The notes below the pieces were generated by a model, which did no database searches, had not been told where the DNA came from, and saw nothing but the letters and a program-made list of their open reading frames with translations. A program made the position numbers and the translations under genes. Source: Martinezella lusitana (GTDB lineage: Bacteria; Pseudomonadota; Alphaproteobacteria; Rhizobiales; Rhizobiaceae). Taken from it: 64,000 nucleotides of DNA. Each line of letters opens with the position of its first letter. Position 1 is the stretch's first letter. Positions 51,365 through 60,470 of the stretch are shown piece after piece. The DNA is taken from the NCBI RefSeq assembly GCF_010668395.1, contig NZ_WUEY01000004.1:62001-126000 (forward strand). Reading direction: 5' to 3'.

Positions 51365-54322
51365 TCACCCCAAAAGCTTCTTGTTGTCGGGATCGACAAA
51401 GACGGGACTGCAGACTTCCGCCGCCACTTCCTCGCCCCGCAACCCATCCCAGACGATCACACGCTCGCCGATCCGCTCCCGGCCCGACTTCAGGAAGGCG
51501 AGAGCGATGAAATGGCCGAGGGTAGGCGAAAAGCAGACCGAGGAAACATGGCCCTGATCGTTCACGGTCGAGGGCCGCGCGCCCTCCTTCAGAAGATGCG
51601 CGCCGGCATGAATTTCCTTGGCCGTATCGACCGGCTTCAGACCCACGAGCTGAACGCGGTCGGCGGCGGTCAGACCAAAACGGGTCGACAGTCTCTTGCC
51701 GATGAAATCCGGCTTCTGCGTCGACATCATGCGGCCGAGGCCGACATCGTCGGGCGTGGTGCGGCCATCGAGCTCGCTATGGGTGACATGTCCCTTCTCG
51801 ATACGCAACACGTTCAAGGCTTCGACGCCGTAGGCGCAAATGCCATGCGCCTTGCCGGCCTCCATGACGGCATCGGCCACGGCCTCACCATAGCCGGCCG
51901 GAACCGCAAGCTCGTAAGCGAGTTCGCCGGAAAAGGAGATACGGAACAGCCGCGCCCTCAAACCGCCCTTCAGCAGAACCTCGGCGGCAGCGAGGAACGG
52001 GAAGAACGCATCGGAAATATCGTCCTCGACGATCTGCTCCAGCACCAGCCGCGCCTTCGGGCCGGCAATCGCCATCTGCGCCCATTGATCGGAAGAGGAG
52101 ACGAAACGAACGTCGAGCTGCGGCCAAAGCGTCTGCGCGCAGAATTCCATATGCGTCATCACCTCGCCGGCCATCGCCGTCGTGGTCGTCATGAAGAAAT
52201 GGTCGGGCGTCAGCCGGCTCGTCGTGCCGTCGTCGAAGACCATGCCGTCCTCGCGCAGCATGAGCCCGTAGCGCGCCTTGCCGATCGGCAGCTTCAGGAA
52301 GGCGTTGGAATAGAGGCGATTGAGAAACTCCGCCGCATCCTTGCCGAAAATCTCGATCTTGCCGAGCGTCGACACGTCGCAAAGGCCGACATTGTTGCGC
52401 ACGTTCAGCACTTCGCGGTCGACGCTGTCGCGCCAGCCCTTCTCGCCCGGCCGGGCAAACCAGGACGAACGATACCAGAGACCGGCCTCGACGAAGGTCG
52501 CGCCGTTCTTCTTCGCCCAGCCATGCAACGGCGATTCCCTCACCGGCTGCGCGTGCTTGTCGCGCGCCGTACCCGCCAGTGCGCCGAACGAAACGGGCGT
52601 GTAGAACGGCCTGAACGTCGTCGTGCCGACTGCGGCGGGGCTGACACCGCGCATGCCGGCGATGAGGCCCGCGGCATTGACGTTGCCGAGCTTGCCCTGG
52701 TCCGTCGCCATGCCGCTCGTGGTATAGCGCTTGGCATGTTCCACATGGCCGAAGCCCTCACGCAGAGCGAGCCCCAGATCCTTGGCGTGGACGTCGTTCT
52801 GGAAATCCACGAACGCCTTGTCTTTCGCGCCCGGCACATGCCAGATCGCCGCGAAGGACGCATCATAGTCACCTTCGACCTCGGGAAGGTTCGCCGCATG
52901 AGCCGTGCGGCCAAGGCTTTGGACGATCAGCCGGGCCTTTTCCGCACCGTCGGCGAGACAACCGGAAACGCTCTCGACACCGGCCGCCGAGCCGGCAATC
53001 TCCAGCTCGCCGCCAACGAGCGGCGCCATGAAGGCCTGCTGCTCGTCCGACCACACCGGCTTGGCGCCGCGCTGGCAGGCAAGATGGATGATCGGAGACC
53101 AGCCGCCCGACATGGCAAGCGCATCGCAGGCAATCAGCTCATCCAGCCCGCCGCGATCGGCGATGACGCCGCTGACGCGATACTTGCCCTTGGTGGCGTG
53201 AACGCTTGCCGCTTGAACCACGCGGACACCCTGAGGCGCAACGTCGGCCGAGCCTGGCCGGGTATCGAGGATAGCCGAAATCTCGACGCCCACTGCAGCC
53301 AGATCGGCCGCCGTGCGGTAGCCGGAGCCGCCATTGGTGAAGACCGCGACTTTCTGCCCCGCGACGACGCCATAGCGGTTGAGGTAGCTGCGCATGGCGC
53401 CGGCCATCATCACGCCCGGCCGGTCGTTGCCGCCAAACACCAGCGGCCGCTCTTCCGCGCCCGAGGCGAGGATGGCGCGCTTTGCCGCGATGCGCCAGAG
53501 GCGTTCCACCGGAAGGTCGGGCGATGGCATCGCCACATGCTTCTGCACCTTCTCGACCGCACCAAAAACATTGCCGTCATACCAGCCGAACACGGTCGTA
53601 CGCGGCATCAATGTCACGTTGTCGAAGCTCTGCAACTCCTCCAGCGTCGCCTGAACGAAAACATCGGAGGACGCGCCGCCGATGGTCAGACGCTCGGAAA
53701 GCAGCGAACCACCGAGGCGAAAACCCTCGTCGGCCAGGACGACGCGCAGACCGGCGCGGGCAGCGGTCAGGGCCGCCATCAATCCAGCGGGACCGGAGCC
53801 GACGACAAGCAGGTCACAATGCGCCCAAGCCTTCTCGTACCGGTCCGGATCGGCCTGCATGACCGCCTTGCCGAGCCCGGCGGCGCGGCGGATCAGCGGC
53901 TCGTAGACCTTCTCCCAGAAGGGAGCCGGCCACATGAAGGTCTTGTAGTAGAAGCCGGCGCCGAGGAAGGGCGACAGGAGCCCGTTCACCGAGCCAATAT
54001 CGTGCTTCAACGACGGCCAGCGGTTCTGGCTCACAGCCGTCATGTCCTGATAGAGCTCGGCGACCGTGGCGCGCGTATTCGGCTCGGTCCGGCCGTCCTT
54101 GCCGATGGTGACGAGCGCGTTGGGTTCGGCCGAACCCGCCGTCAGGATGCCGCGCGGCCGATGGTACTTGAAGCTGCGCCCGACCAGCAGCTGGTCATTG
54201 GCAAGAAGTGCGGCGGCGAGCGTATCGCCCTCCAGCCCTTTCATCTCCTTGCCGTCGAACTTGAAGGAAAGCGGGCGGCTGCGATTGACGAGACCGCCGC
54301 TCGACAGACGATAGGCCGTCAT
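51365..54322 (-). CDS. soxA: Sarcosine oxidase alpha subunit SoxA
   Basis: 985 residues. It has an N-terminal ferredoxin-like segment (FKFDGKEMKGLEGDTLAAALLAND), then an NAD/FAD-binding domain with VVGSGPAGLMAALTAARAG (glycines at 175-180), and a C-terminal GcvT-type folate domain (about 590-985, GLCDVSTLGKIEIFGKDAAEFLNR). It binds NAD+ and holds tetrahydrofolate for the released formaldehyde unit. The ATG at 54322 has GGAGG eight bases upstream and overlaps the soxD stop. Length matches tetrameric sarcosine oxidase alpha subunits. Confidence 0.94.
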   Translation of the reverse strand: MTAYRLSSGGLVNRSRPLSFKFDGKEMKGLEGDTLAAALLANDQLLVGRSFKYHRPRGILTAGSAEPNALVTIGKDGRTEPNTRATVAELYQDMTAVSQNRWPSLKHDIGSVNGLLSPFLGAGFYYKTFMWPAPFWEKVYEPLIRRAAGLGKAVMQADPDRYEKAWAHCDLLVVGSGPAGLMAALTAARAGLRVVLADEGFRLGGSLLSERLTIGGASSDVFVQATLEELQSFDNVTLMPRTTVFGWYDGNVFGAVEKVQKHVAMPSPDLPVERLWRIAAKRAILASGAEERPLVFGGNDRPGVMMAGAMRSYLNRYGVVAGQKVAVFTNGGSGYRTAADLAAVGVEISAILDTRPGSADVAPQGVRVVQAASVHATKGKYRVSGVIADRGGLDELIACDALAMSGGWSPIIHLACQRGAKPVWSDEQQAFMAPLVGGELEIAGSAAGVESVSGCLADGAEKARLIVQSLGRTAHAANLPEVEGDYDASFAAIWHVPGAKDKAFVDFQNDVHAKDLGLALREGFGHVEHAKRYTTSGMATDQGKLGNVNAAGLIAGMRGVSPAAVGTTTFRPFYTPVSFGALAGTARDKHAQPVRESPLHGWAKKNGATFVEAGLWYRSSWFARPGEKGWRDSVDREVLNVRNNVGLCDVSTLGKIEIFGKDAAEFLNRLYSNAFLKLPIGKARYGLMLREDGMVFDDGTTSRLTPDHFFMTTTTAMAGEVMTHMEFCAQTLWPQLDVRFVSSSDQWAQMAIAGPKARLVLEQIVEDDISDAFFPFLAAAEVLLKGGLRARLFRISFSGELAYELAVPAGYGEAVADAVMEAGKAHGICAYGVEALNVLRIEKGHVTHSELDGRTTPDDVGLGRMMSTQKPDFIGKRLSTRFGLTAADRVQLVGLKPVDTAKEIHAGAHLLKEGARPSTVNDQGHVSSVCFSPTLGHFIALAFLKSGRERIGERVIVWDGLRGEEVAAEVCSPVFVDPDNKKLLG

Positions 54323-54597
54323 CGTACCGCCTCCTTCGCCTTGTCCTCGGCATCGACAACGGAAAACACCTCGTGGGTAACGTTGCTGCGGTCGACGACC
54401 AGCCAGCGGCGACAGCCGGCGCCGTGGTGCCAATATTCCTCGATCCGGCCGCGCTCGTTGTCACGGATAAAGACATAGCGGTTCCAGTTCTCGTCCGGTG
54501 CCGTCGGCGTCGGACGGACCACGGAAGCGGAGCCGCGAATGGAGAATTCTTCCTTGGGTCGCACGCCGCAATGCGGGCAGTTGATCAAGCTTGCCAT
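54319..54597 (-). CDS. soxD: Sarcosine oxidase delta subunit SoxD
   Basis: 92 residues. Zinc site built from CPHCG (Cys7, Cys10) and a later His/Cys pair in EEYWHHGAGCRRW. ENWNRYVFIRDNERG is the SoxD signature. The start at 54597 is the family's usual MASLINCPHCG; 34 further codons are open upstream without support. Overlaps the soxA start (ATGA). Confidence 0.93.
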   Translation of the reverse strand: MASLINCPHCGVRPKEEFSIRGSASVVRPTPTAPDENWNRYVFIRDNERGRIEEYWHHGAGCRRWLVVDRSNVTHEVFSVVDAEDKAKEAVR

Positions 54598-54610
54598 TGG
54601 TATTGTGCCC

Positions 54611-55861
54611 TCAATGCAGGTTCGGCTGCGGACCCTTGCCGCCTTCGTCGATCGCAAAACCGCGCTCGAAGCGGTCGAGACGCAGAAGGCGGCTGACATC
54701 GTGGCTCTCGCCCTTGGCGATCAGATGCGCGAAGCAGAAGCCCGAGGCCGGCGTCGCTTTGAAGCCGCCATAGTTCCAGCCGCAGTTCAGATAGAGATTG
54801 TCGATGGGGGTACGGTCGATGATCGGCGAGCCGTCCATGCTCATATCCATGACGCCGCCCCAGGCGCGCAGAACCCGCACGCGCGACAGGCCGGGGATGA
54901 GCGACACCCCCTCCTCCATCGTATGCTCGACGGTGGCCAGATTGCCGCGTTGCGCATAGGAGCTGTAGTAGTCGATATCGGCGCCGAAGACCAAGCCGCC
55001 CTTGTCCGACTGCGAGATATAGAAGTGGCCCGCGCCATAGGTGATGACGTTGTCGATGACAGGCTTCAGCCCCTCGGACACGAAGGCCTGCAGGACATGC
55101 GTTTCGATCGGCAGTTCCAGATCGGCCATGTTGCCGAGGATCGACGTGTGGCCGGCGGCTGCGAGCGCCAGCTTGTTGCAGCCGATGAAGCCGCGATTGG
55201 TCTCGACGCCGGTCACGATGCCGTTTTCGCGGCGAATGCCGATCACTTCGCATTGCTGGATGAGATCGACGCCGCGGCTGTCGGCGCCGCGCGCGTAACC
55301 CCAGGCGACCGCGTCGTGGCGCGCAGTGCCGCCGCGCCGCTGCAGCAGGCCACCGAAGATCGGAAAGCGCGCATGGTCGAAATTCAGATAGGGCATCATC
55401 CGCCGAACCTGCTCGCGATTGAGCAGCTCCGCGTCGACCCCATGCATCCGCATGGCATTGCCGCGCCGGGCCGCCTCGTCGCGCTGGCCATCGGAATGGA
55501 ACAGGTTGACGATGCCGCGCTGGGAAACCATGGCATTATAGTTGAAGTCCTGCTCGAGCCCTTCCCAGAGCTTCATCGAGAACTCGTAGAAAGGCTCGTT
55601 GCCGGGCAGCAGATAGTTGGAGCGGATGATCGTCGTGTTGCGGCCGACATTGCCGGAGCCGATATAGCTCTTTTCCAGCACCGCGACATTGGTGATGCCG
55701 AATTCCTTGGCGAGGTAATAGGCCGTTGCCAGCCCATGCCCGCCGCCCCCGACGATAATCACGTCGTAATGCGATTTCGGCTCCGGCGTCCGCCACACCG
55801 GCTGCCAATGACGATTGCCTGAAAACGCCTGTTTTAGAAGCTGATATGCCGAATATCGCAT
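54611..55861 (-). CDS. soxB: Sarcosine oxidase beta subunit SoxB
   Basis: 416 residues. FAD domain YDVIIVGGGGHGLATAYYLAKEFG, and VAVLEKSYIGSGNVGRNTTIIRSNYL. The conserved ARHDAVAW (His182) corresponds to the covalent FMN-binding His of the heterotetrameric enzyme. It catalyses oxidation of sarcosine to glycine plus a one-carbon unit and H2O2. First gene of soxBDAG; soxD follows 13 bases later. Confidence 0.94.
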   Translation of the reverse strand: MRYSAYQLLKQAFSGNRHWQPVWRTPEPKSHYDVIIVGGGGHGLATAYYLAKEFGITNVAVLEKSYIGSGNVGRNTTIIRSNYLLPGNEPFYEFSMKLWEGLEQDFNYNAMVSQRGIVNLFHSDGQRDEAARRGNAMRMHGVDAELLNREQVRRMMPYLNFDHARFPIFGGLLQRRGGTARHDAVAWGYARGADSRGVDLIQQCEVIGIRRENGIVTGVETNRGFIGCNKLALAAAGHTSILGNMADLELPIETHVLQAFVSEGLKPVIDNVITYGAGHFYISQSDKGGLVFGADIDYYSSYAQRGNLATVEHTMEEGVSLIPGLSRVRVLRAWGGVMDMSMDGSPIIDRTPIDNLYLNCGWNYGGFKATPASGFCFAHLIAKGESHDVSRLLRLDRFERGFAIDEGGKGPQPNLH

Positions 55862-56190
55862 GCATTCATCCCGATACTACCCGGCCGCACATTCGCATAT
55901 GCAATAAAAACGACAAGTCCCGAAAGGACGAAAAAGCTTCGCAAACAGGATATGTTCTTTGCCGATTGCGCACACACGGTTCAGTGCAGCTTTCCCGGAA
56001 AACGCATCCCCCGGCATGGCGGCAGTTCCCGTAGCGGCGAGAGTCATATAGAGTAAGCTTTGTTGCCAATGCTGCGTTCTGGCGTTAAGGCGTAGGAAGC
56101 CGTGGCATTGGAAGTCTAAACTTCGCAATCGGAACTTCCTATCTATAGTGTCCGGAGACTTGAAGCGCGGAAAAGGCGCGGAAGACGTAG
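55862..56190. other. Intergenic region between divergent soxB and cysQ
   Basis: About 329 bases with no gene. It should hold promoters for soxB (minus) and cysQ (plus). No clear terminator, riboswitch or palindrome was seen. A GGAAC at 56125-56129 lacks an EcfG -10 at the proper distance. Confidence 0.5.
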
Positions 56191-56985
56191 ATGCTTGCAA
56201 CGTTCGAAAAGGCGGCTATCGAGGCGGGACAGGCCATACTGGAGGTCTATCGTGCCGGCTACGCGGTTGCATTGAAGCAGGACATGAGCCCCGTCACCCT
56301 CGCCGACGAGCGCGCCGAACACATCATTCTCAGACATCTCGAGCGCGATTTTCCGCATATACCGGCCGTTGCCGAGGAGCAGGTTTCCGCAGGCAATGTC
56401 CCGGATGTGCGCGGCCGCGCCTTCTTCCTTGTCGATCCGCTCGACGGCACCCGCGAATTCATCGATCATCGCGACGAGTTCACCGTCAATATTGCCTATA
56501 TCGAGAACGGCGTTCCCGTGACCGGCATCGTCTACGCGCCCGCACTCGGAATAGCCTTTACCGGCGAGCCCGGCAGGGCGCGCAAGTTGATCGTCGACGA
56601 GCATTTCGGCGTCTCCGACCGCCTGACCATCGCCGTGCGCGAGCGCCCCGCCCATCTGATGGCGCTCGCAAGCCGCTGCAACAGCAACGCGAAGACCGAG
56701 GACTTTCTGTCCGATAACGCGGTTTCCGCCTGCACGTCGATCGGCTCTTCCTTGAAATTCTGCCTCCTCGCCGAAGGCAAGGCCGATGTCTATCCGCGCT
56801 TCGGCCGCACCATGGAGTGGGATACCGCGGCAGGCGATGCCGTGTTGCGCGCCGCCGGCGGCTCCACGCTGACGGTAGACGGCCGCCTTCTGGCCTACGG
56901 CAAGACCGATCAGAGCCAGGATTCCGATTTCGCCAACCCGCATTTCATCTGCTGGGGCGGTAAGAAAAACGACGCGAACGCTTAG
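56191..56985 (+). CDS. cysQ: 3'(2'),5'-bisphosphate nucleotidase CysQ
   Basis: 264-residue Mg2+-dependent phosphatase of the inositol monophosphatase superfamily. It removes the 3'-phosphate from PAP, a by-product of sulphate assimilation. Metal-site motifs: AEEQ (61-64), DPLDGTREF (82-90) and WDTAAGDAVLRAAGG (near 210). SPVTLADERAE near residue 33 is typical of CysQ. The neighbouring sarcosine genes do not explain its place. An inverted repeat at 57001-57022 after it lacks a T-tract. Confidence 0.9.
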   Translation: MLATFEKAAIEAGQAILEVYRAGYAVALKQDMSPVTLADERAEHIILRHLERDFPHIPAVAEEQVSAGNVPDVRGRAFFLVDPLDGTREFIDHRDEFTVNIAYIENGVPVTGIVYAPALGIAFTGEPGRARKLIVDEHFGVSDRLTIAVRERPAHLMALASRCNSNAKTEDFLSDNAVSACTSIGSSLKFCLLAEGKADVYPRFGRTMEWDTAAGDAVLRAAGGSTLTVDGRLLAYGKTDQSQDSDFANPHFICWGGKKNDANA

Positions 56986-57261
56986 AATTATTCGCTCGGC
57001 CCGGAGGACTGCTTTCCTCCGGCGGAGTAATTTCCGGGATAGAAGCGTAAGTTTTCACTGACAAAAAATCATAGCATGAACGCCATTTCCCCCGGAATAT
57101 CAGGGGACTAGCCGGTATTTTATTCGGCCATCGTCGCGGCAAATCAGCGGGCCGCCACATTCATTAAAATTATTAGCAAAGTCTTACCATGGGCTTAGGC
57201 AATTTTTAAATGTGGCAAGATAGAGTGCCACTCGTGGTCTTGAGTGTGTGTAGAGAGTCCA

Positions 57262-57537
57262 ATGACCGAAATGATACGTCCCCGAGTGAAGTATGTCATC
57301 GGCCCCGATGGCAGCCCGCTGACGATAGCAGACCTCCCGCCGCCGAATACGCGCCGCTGGGTCATTCGTCGTAAGGCAGAGGTTGTCGCCGCCGTGCGTG
57401 GTGGTTTGCTCAGCTTGGAAGAAGCCTGCGAACGTTATACGTTGACCGTCGAAGAGTTCCTCTCCTGGCAGTCGTCCATCAATACCCATGGCCTCGCCGG
57501 CCTTCGGACGACACGCATACAGCAGTATCGCCACTGA
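57262..57537 (+). CDS. sciP: CtrA inhibitor SciP (DUF1153)
   Basis: 91-residue helix-turn-helix protein. Conserved core: RPRVKYVIGPDGSPLTIADLPPPNTRRWVIRRKAEVVAAVRGGLLSLEEACERYTLTVEEFLSWQ, near-identical in layout to Caulobacter SciP. In Caulobacter it binds CtrA and restrains CtrA-activated genes during G1. The ATG at 57262 is preceded by GAGAG; six further in-frame codons upstream lack support. It lies close to ctrA and chpT here, consistent with a cell-cycle gene cluster. Confidence 0.92.
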   Translation: MTEMIRPRVKYVIGPDGSPLTIADLPPPNTRRWVIRRKAEVVAAVRGGLLSLEEACERYTLTVEEFLSWQSSINTHGLAGLRTTRIQQYRH

Positions 57538-57572
57538 CAGCAACGACAGCACCACCTTAATCCGATCCTGTG

Positions 57573-57618
57573 TTCGGGCCTCTTTTCCTCAGACGGGACA
57601 AAAGAGGCCCGAATTATT
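57573..57618 (+). terminator. Strong terminator after sciP
   Basis: Perfect 14-bp stem TTCGGGCCTCTTTT (57573-57586) / AAAAGAGGCCCGAA (57600-57613) with a 13-base loop, followed by TTATTT. The remaining bases up to 57805 show no gene. Confidence 0.9.
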
Positions 57619-57805
57619 TGGCGTAGCCGGCTGAGAGATCGCACCGATTTCCCCAGCAACCGGCAACCACACCCTTCCATCAAATTTGAGATCTGTACCC
57701 GTCTCAATTCGCCGGGAAGCTGGTCTGCCATATATCCTTCGGCGGTTGGCAGCGCGGCGGGCGCGTGCAATCATCCGCATCTGCAACGCGACGAGGGAGA
57801 AATTT

Positions 57806-58087
57806 ATGGATATCCGCAACGAAAACAATGCATCCGGCGGCCGTTATGTCGCAACCGTCGAAGGTCACGAGGCGGAGATGACGTTCTCGCGCACCTCACC
57901 CAAACTGATCATCGTCGATCATACCGGCGTGCCGGATGCCCTGCGCGGCAAGGGCGTCGGACAGGCGCTGGCGCTTCATGCCGTGGAGGAAGCCCGCCGC
58001 GGCGGTTGGAAGATCATCCCGCTTTGCCCCTTCTTCAAGGCGCAGGCGCAACGCCACGATGACTGGCGCGACGTCGTCAATCTTTAG
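57806..58087 (+). CDS. Small GNAT-type N-acetyltransferase (YjdJ-like)
   Basis: 93 residues. The reduced GNAT fold: GRYVATVEGHEAEMTFSRT, IIVDHTGVPDALRGKGVGQALALHAVEEARRGGWKIIPLCPFFKAQ. RGKGVGQAL is the acetyl-CoA pyrophosphate loop, and the C-terminal IIPLCPFFKAQ is typical of the short COG2388 group. AGGGAG stands five bases before the ATG at 57806. Substrate unknown. Confidence 0.82.
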   Translation: MDIRNENNASGGRYVATVEGHEAEMTFSRTSPKLIIVDHTGVPDALRGKGVGQALALHAVEEARRGGWKIIPLCPFFKAQAQRHDDWRDVVNL

Positions 58088-58143
58088 GTTCGGCGGCAAG
58101 CGAAGCCTTCGCACGCCCGAGACAGCATGAGTCTGCCGAGACC

Positions 58144-58172
58144 TAATCCGTCCACTTGGTCGGATTATTCTT
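58144..58172 (+). terminator. Terminator after the GNAT gene
   Basis: 7-bp stem TAATCCG (58144-58150) / CGGATTA (58161-58167) with a 10-base loop, followed by TTCTT. Moderate. Confidence 0.6.
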
Positions 58173-58181
58173 AAAAATGCA

Positions 58182-58228
58182 AAAGCTGCGCATGGCCGGC
58201 CCCGTCACGGCCAGTCATGCGCAGCTTT
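58182..58228 (-). terminator. Terminator after fliJ
   Basis: Long 13-bp stem AAAGCTGCGCATG (58182-58194) / CATGCGCAGCTTT (58216-58228). On the minus strand it is followed by TTTTGCATTTTT, serving fliJ, whose stop is at 58316. It may also catch read-through from the other side. Confidence 0.8.
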
Positions 58229-58315
58229 CATGCGCCTTTCTTCATATCGCTCGCATTCCGAAGATGGACCCCGTATCGGAACGCGATTGATCCGAAAAGG
58301 CGACGGAATGACGAC

Positions 58316-58672
58316 TCAGGCGCGTGCGCGCGCCGGACCCGAACCATCGCGCTCTTCGAGCGCAGCGGCCTTGGCATATTCCGCCTGCATTTCCTCAAGC
58401 GACGTTTCCAACGCCTCTTCCTGAACCTGCAGCTCACGGATCGACACCTGCAGGTTGTCCGCACGCTGGCGGGCGGCCTTGGCAAAGGTCGGGTAAGCAA
58501 AGTGGCCCGGATCGGAAATGCCGGACTTCTTCTCTTCCAGCACGATCTGGCTTTCCAGTTCCTTCGTCATGCGGTCAAATTCCGCCATCATCATCTGCAG
58601 TTGCTGCAACTGACGGCGTTTTTCGTTCACCTGAAACTCTTTCAGGCGAACAAGGCTCTCACGTGACTTCAT
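58316..58672 (-). CDS. fliJ: Flagellar export chaperone FliJ
   Basis: 118 residues, almost entirely coiled coil (KSRESLVRLKEFQVNEKRRQLQQLQMMMAEFDRMTKELESQI, ADNLQVSIRELQVQEEALETSLEEMQAEYAKAAALEER), the FliJ layout. FliJ works with the FliI ATPase at the flagellar type III export gate. The ATG at 58672 (KSRESL) is chosen because GGGAG lies eight bases upstream; the ATG two codons before it would be only two bases away. No fliI is in the window; the ctrA neighbour is consistent with CtrA control of flagellar genes. Confidence 0.82.
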   Translation of the reverse strand: MKSRESLVRLKEFQVNEKRRQLQQLQMMMAEFDRMTKELESQIVLEEKKSGISDPGHFAYPTFAKAARQRADNLQVSIRELQVQEEALETSLEEMQAEYAKAAALEERDGSGPARARA

Positions 58673-59114
58673 ACGCATTACTCCCGTGATGCGAGACCCC
58701 GGCTCTCGATATTCCCGCCCGCCGAACCGCTTTGACACGGCTTGGTTAAAAAAATTTCCAGCGATCTTAATAAAAGCCTACCGCTGGTAACCTTTCGTTT
58801 ACGGGCATCGTTAATGATAGGCGCAATGATTTAAGGCTCAGTAAATGTTGTGGTCGAAATTCGACATGTCGACATTGGTGAGTCAGGTGAATCACTTGGC
58901 GTAGGTTCTTAATGCGATACTTTAGGAGACGATTTTACTGATTGTCGTTGGAAAACAGTGCAATGGAAAAATTATTTAATAAATTCGATACGACTTGCCA
59001 GAGTGAATCAGAATTTGTTAACCATTGCATGGCAGCTTCCAAATCAAGCAGTGATTTGATCGGTATCGCGTTCAGGGGGCTGACGACCTTTCGGCGGCGG
59101 TAAAGGGGACAATT
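58673..59114. promoter_or_regulatory. ctrA upstream regulatory region with GANTC sites
   Basis: About 440 bases between fliJ (minus) and ctrA (plus). Three CcrM-type GANTC sites lie at 58880-58884 (GAGTC), 58889-58893 (GAATC) and 59005-59009 (GAATC). A CtrA half-site-like TTAACCAT is at 59018-59025. The region is AT-rich. Methylation- and CtrA-dependent control of ctrA is known in Caulobacter. GGTAAAGGGGAC precedes the ctrA start. Confidence 0.55.
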
Positions 59115-59816
59115 ATGCGGGTTCTACTCATTGAAGACGATAGCGCGACAGCGCAGAGCATCGAGCTGATGCTCAAATCCGAGAGTTTCAACGTTTATAC
59201 CACCGATCTCGGTGAAGAAGGCGTCGATCTCGGAAAGCTCTACGACTACGACATCATCCTTCTCGATCTCAACCTTCCCGATATGTCCGGCTACGAAGTG
59301 CTGCGCACGCTGCGCCTTTCGAAGGTCAAGACGCCGATCCTCATTCTCTCCGGCATGGCCGGTATCGAGGACAAGGTTCGCGGCCTCGGCTTCGGCGCCG
59401 ACGACTACATGACCAAGCCTTTCCACAAGGATGAGCTGGTCGCCCGTATCCATGCCATCGTCCGCCGTTCCAAGGGTCACGCCCAGTCGGTCATCATGAC
59501 CGGCGAACTCATCGTCAACCTCGACGCCAAGACCGTCGAAGTCGGCGGCCAGCGCGTGCATCTGACCGGCAAGGAATACCAGATGCTGGAGCTGCTCTCG
59601 CTGCGCAAGGGCACGACGCTCACCAAGGAAATGTTCCTTAACCATCTCTATGGCGGCATGGACGAGCCGGAACTGAAGATCATCGACGTCTTCATCTGCA
59701 AGCTCCGCAAGAAGCTGGCCAATGCCGCCGGCGGCGCCAACTACATCGAAACCGTTTGGGGACGCGGCTATGTGCTGCGCGAGCCCGACAGCAGCGATTT
59801 CGCCGAAAGCGCCTGA
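59115..59816 (+). CDS. ctrA: Cell-cycle master regulator CtrA
   Basis: 233-residue OmpR-type response regulator. Receiver: [28 protein letters not shown] with acceptor Asp51 in [21 protein letters not shown], Thr/Ser in LILSGM, Lys in [10 protein letters not shown]. The DNA-binding domain [54 protein letters not shown] is the CtrA signature. Both domains are intact. The C-terminus ends in an Ala-rich segment (SDFAESA), like the Caulobacter degradation tail region. SciP and ChpT, its regulators, are nearby. Confidence 0.96.
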   Translation: MRVLLIEDDSATAQSIELMLKSESFNVYTTDLGEEGVDLGKLYDYDIILLDLNLPDMSGYEVLRTLRLSKVKTPILILSGMAGIEDKVRGLGFGADDYMTKPFHKDELVARIHAIVRRSKGHAQSVIMTGELIVNLDAKTVEVGGQRVHLTGKEYQMLELLSLRKGTTLTKEMFLNHLYGGMDEPELKIIDVFICKLRKKLANAAGGANYIETVWGRGYVLREPDSSDFAESA

Positions 59817-59845
59817 TACCCCTCCCCGCCATATCCGCCGAAATA

Positions 59846-59877
59846 AAAAAATCCCGTCTCGTCAGGCGGGATTTTTT
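59846..59877 (+). terminator. Terminator after ctrA
   Basis: Stem AAAAAATCCCG / CGGGATTTTTT with a 10-base loop, T-rich after the right arm and A-rich before the left. It is therefore likely to be bidirectional. Confidence 0.9.
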
Positions 59878-59955
59878 ATTGGCGCTCCAAAAAAGAACAA
59901 AAAACAATGGCCGCCTCAAAGGGCGACCATCGCGGCATCTCTGTTTTCGTTGAAA

Positions 59956-60318
59956 TCAGGCGGCTGCGGCACGGTTGCCGAATATGGCCGTCAGGATCTT
60001 GCGATCGAAGGGCTTCAGCAGAAAATCCGAAGCGCCGGCGCGTTTTCCGGCCATCAGCTTGCGAAGGTCGGCCTCGACCACGCAGTAATAGATCTTTACA
60101 TCCTTGCCGTTCGGCATGGCGCGAATGCTGGCGATGAGATCGAGCGCGCCTTCCATGCCGGCATCGACAATCAGGTAGTCCGGGATTTCCGCCTGGCAGC
60201 GCGTCAGCGCCTCGCGCGCATCCCCGGCTTCGCTCACGAGAAAATCCAGCTCGGACAGGATTCGTTTGCCGACCTTCCGTACGACATCCGAACTATCCGT
60301 TATCATGAACCGCTGCAT
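59956..60318 (-). CDS. Single-domain response regulator next to chpT
   Basis: 120 residues. Receiver fold only: TDSSDVVRKVGKRILSE in place of the usual acidic pair, acceptor Asp52 in YLIVDAGME, Lys in FLLKPFDRK. No output domain. The ATG at 60318 has GGGAG eight bases upstream. It lies between ctrA and chpT and reads in the chpT direction. It might be a phospho-acceptor of ChpT or a kinase-interacting regulator, but it does not match CpdR, which begins differently. Confidence 0.8.
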   Translation of the reverse strand: MQRFMITDSSDVVRKVGKRILSELDFLVSEAGDAREALTRCQAEIPDYLIVDAGMEGALDLIASIRAMPNGKDVKIYYCVVEADLRKLMAGKRAGASDFLLKPFDRKILTAIFGNRAAAA

Positions 60319-60470
60319 GTGTGAGCTCCCTGGCATCAGCCGCCATTGTCCGAACGGCGGCTTCAAATTGAGACGATAGGAGCAGCAAGCTAAGGATTCG
60401 TTACCGCTACATTATCAATTGCGCGGACAACTCCGAGATTGCACAAAATTCTCAATACACGAAAAAATAA

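Noticed and set aside
50705..54478. A 1257-codon open frame on the plus strand across soxG, soxA and soxD
   Set aside because: It is antisense to well-recognised sox genes whose motifs are intact. It has no family resemblance and reflects the GC-rich third-position bias.
56125..56149. GGAAC upstream of cysQ as a possible EcfG promoter
   Set aside because: No CGTT or near match occurs 16-17 bases downstream.
57001..57022. Perfect 8-bp inverted repeat after cysQ as a terminator
   Set aside because: No T-tract follows on either strand; kept only as a remark.
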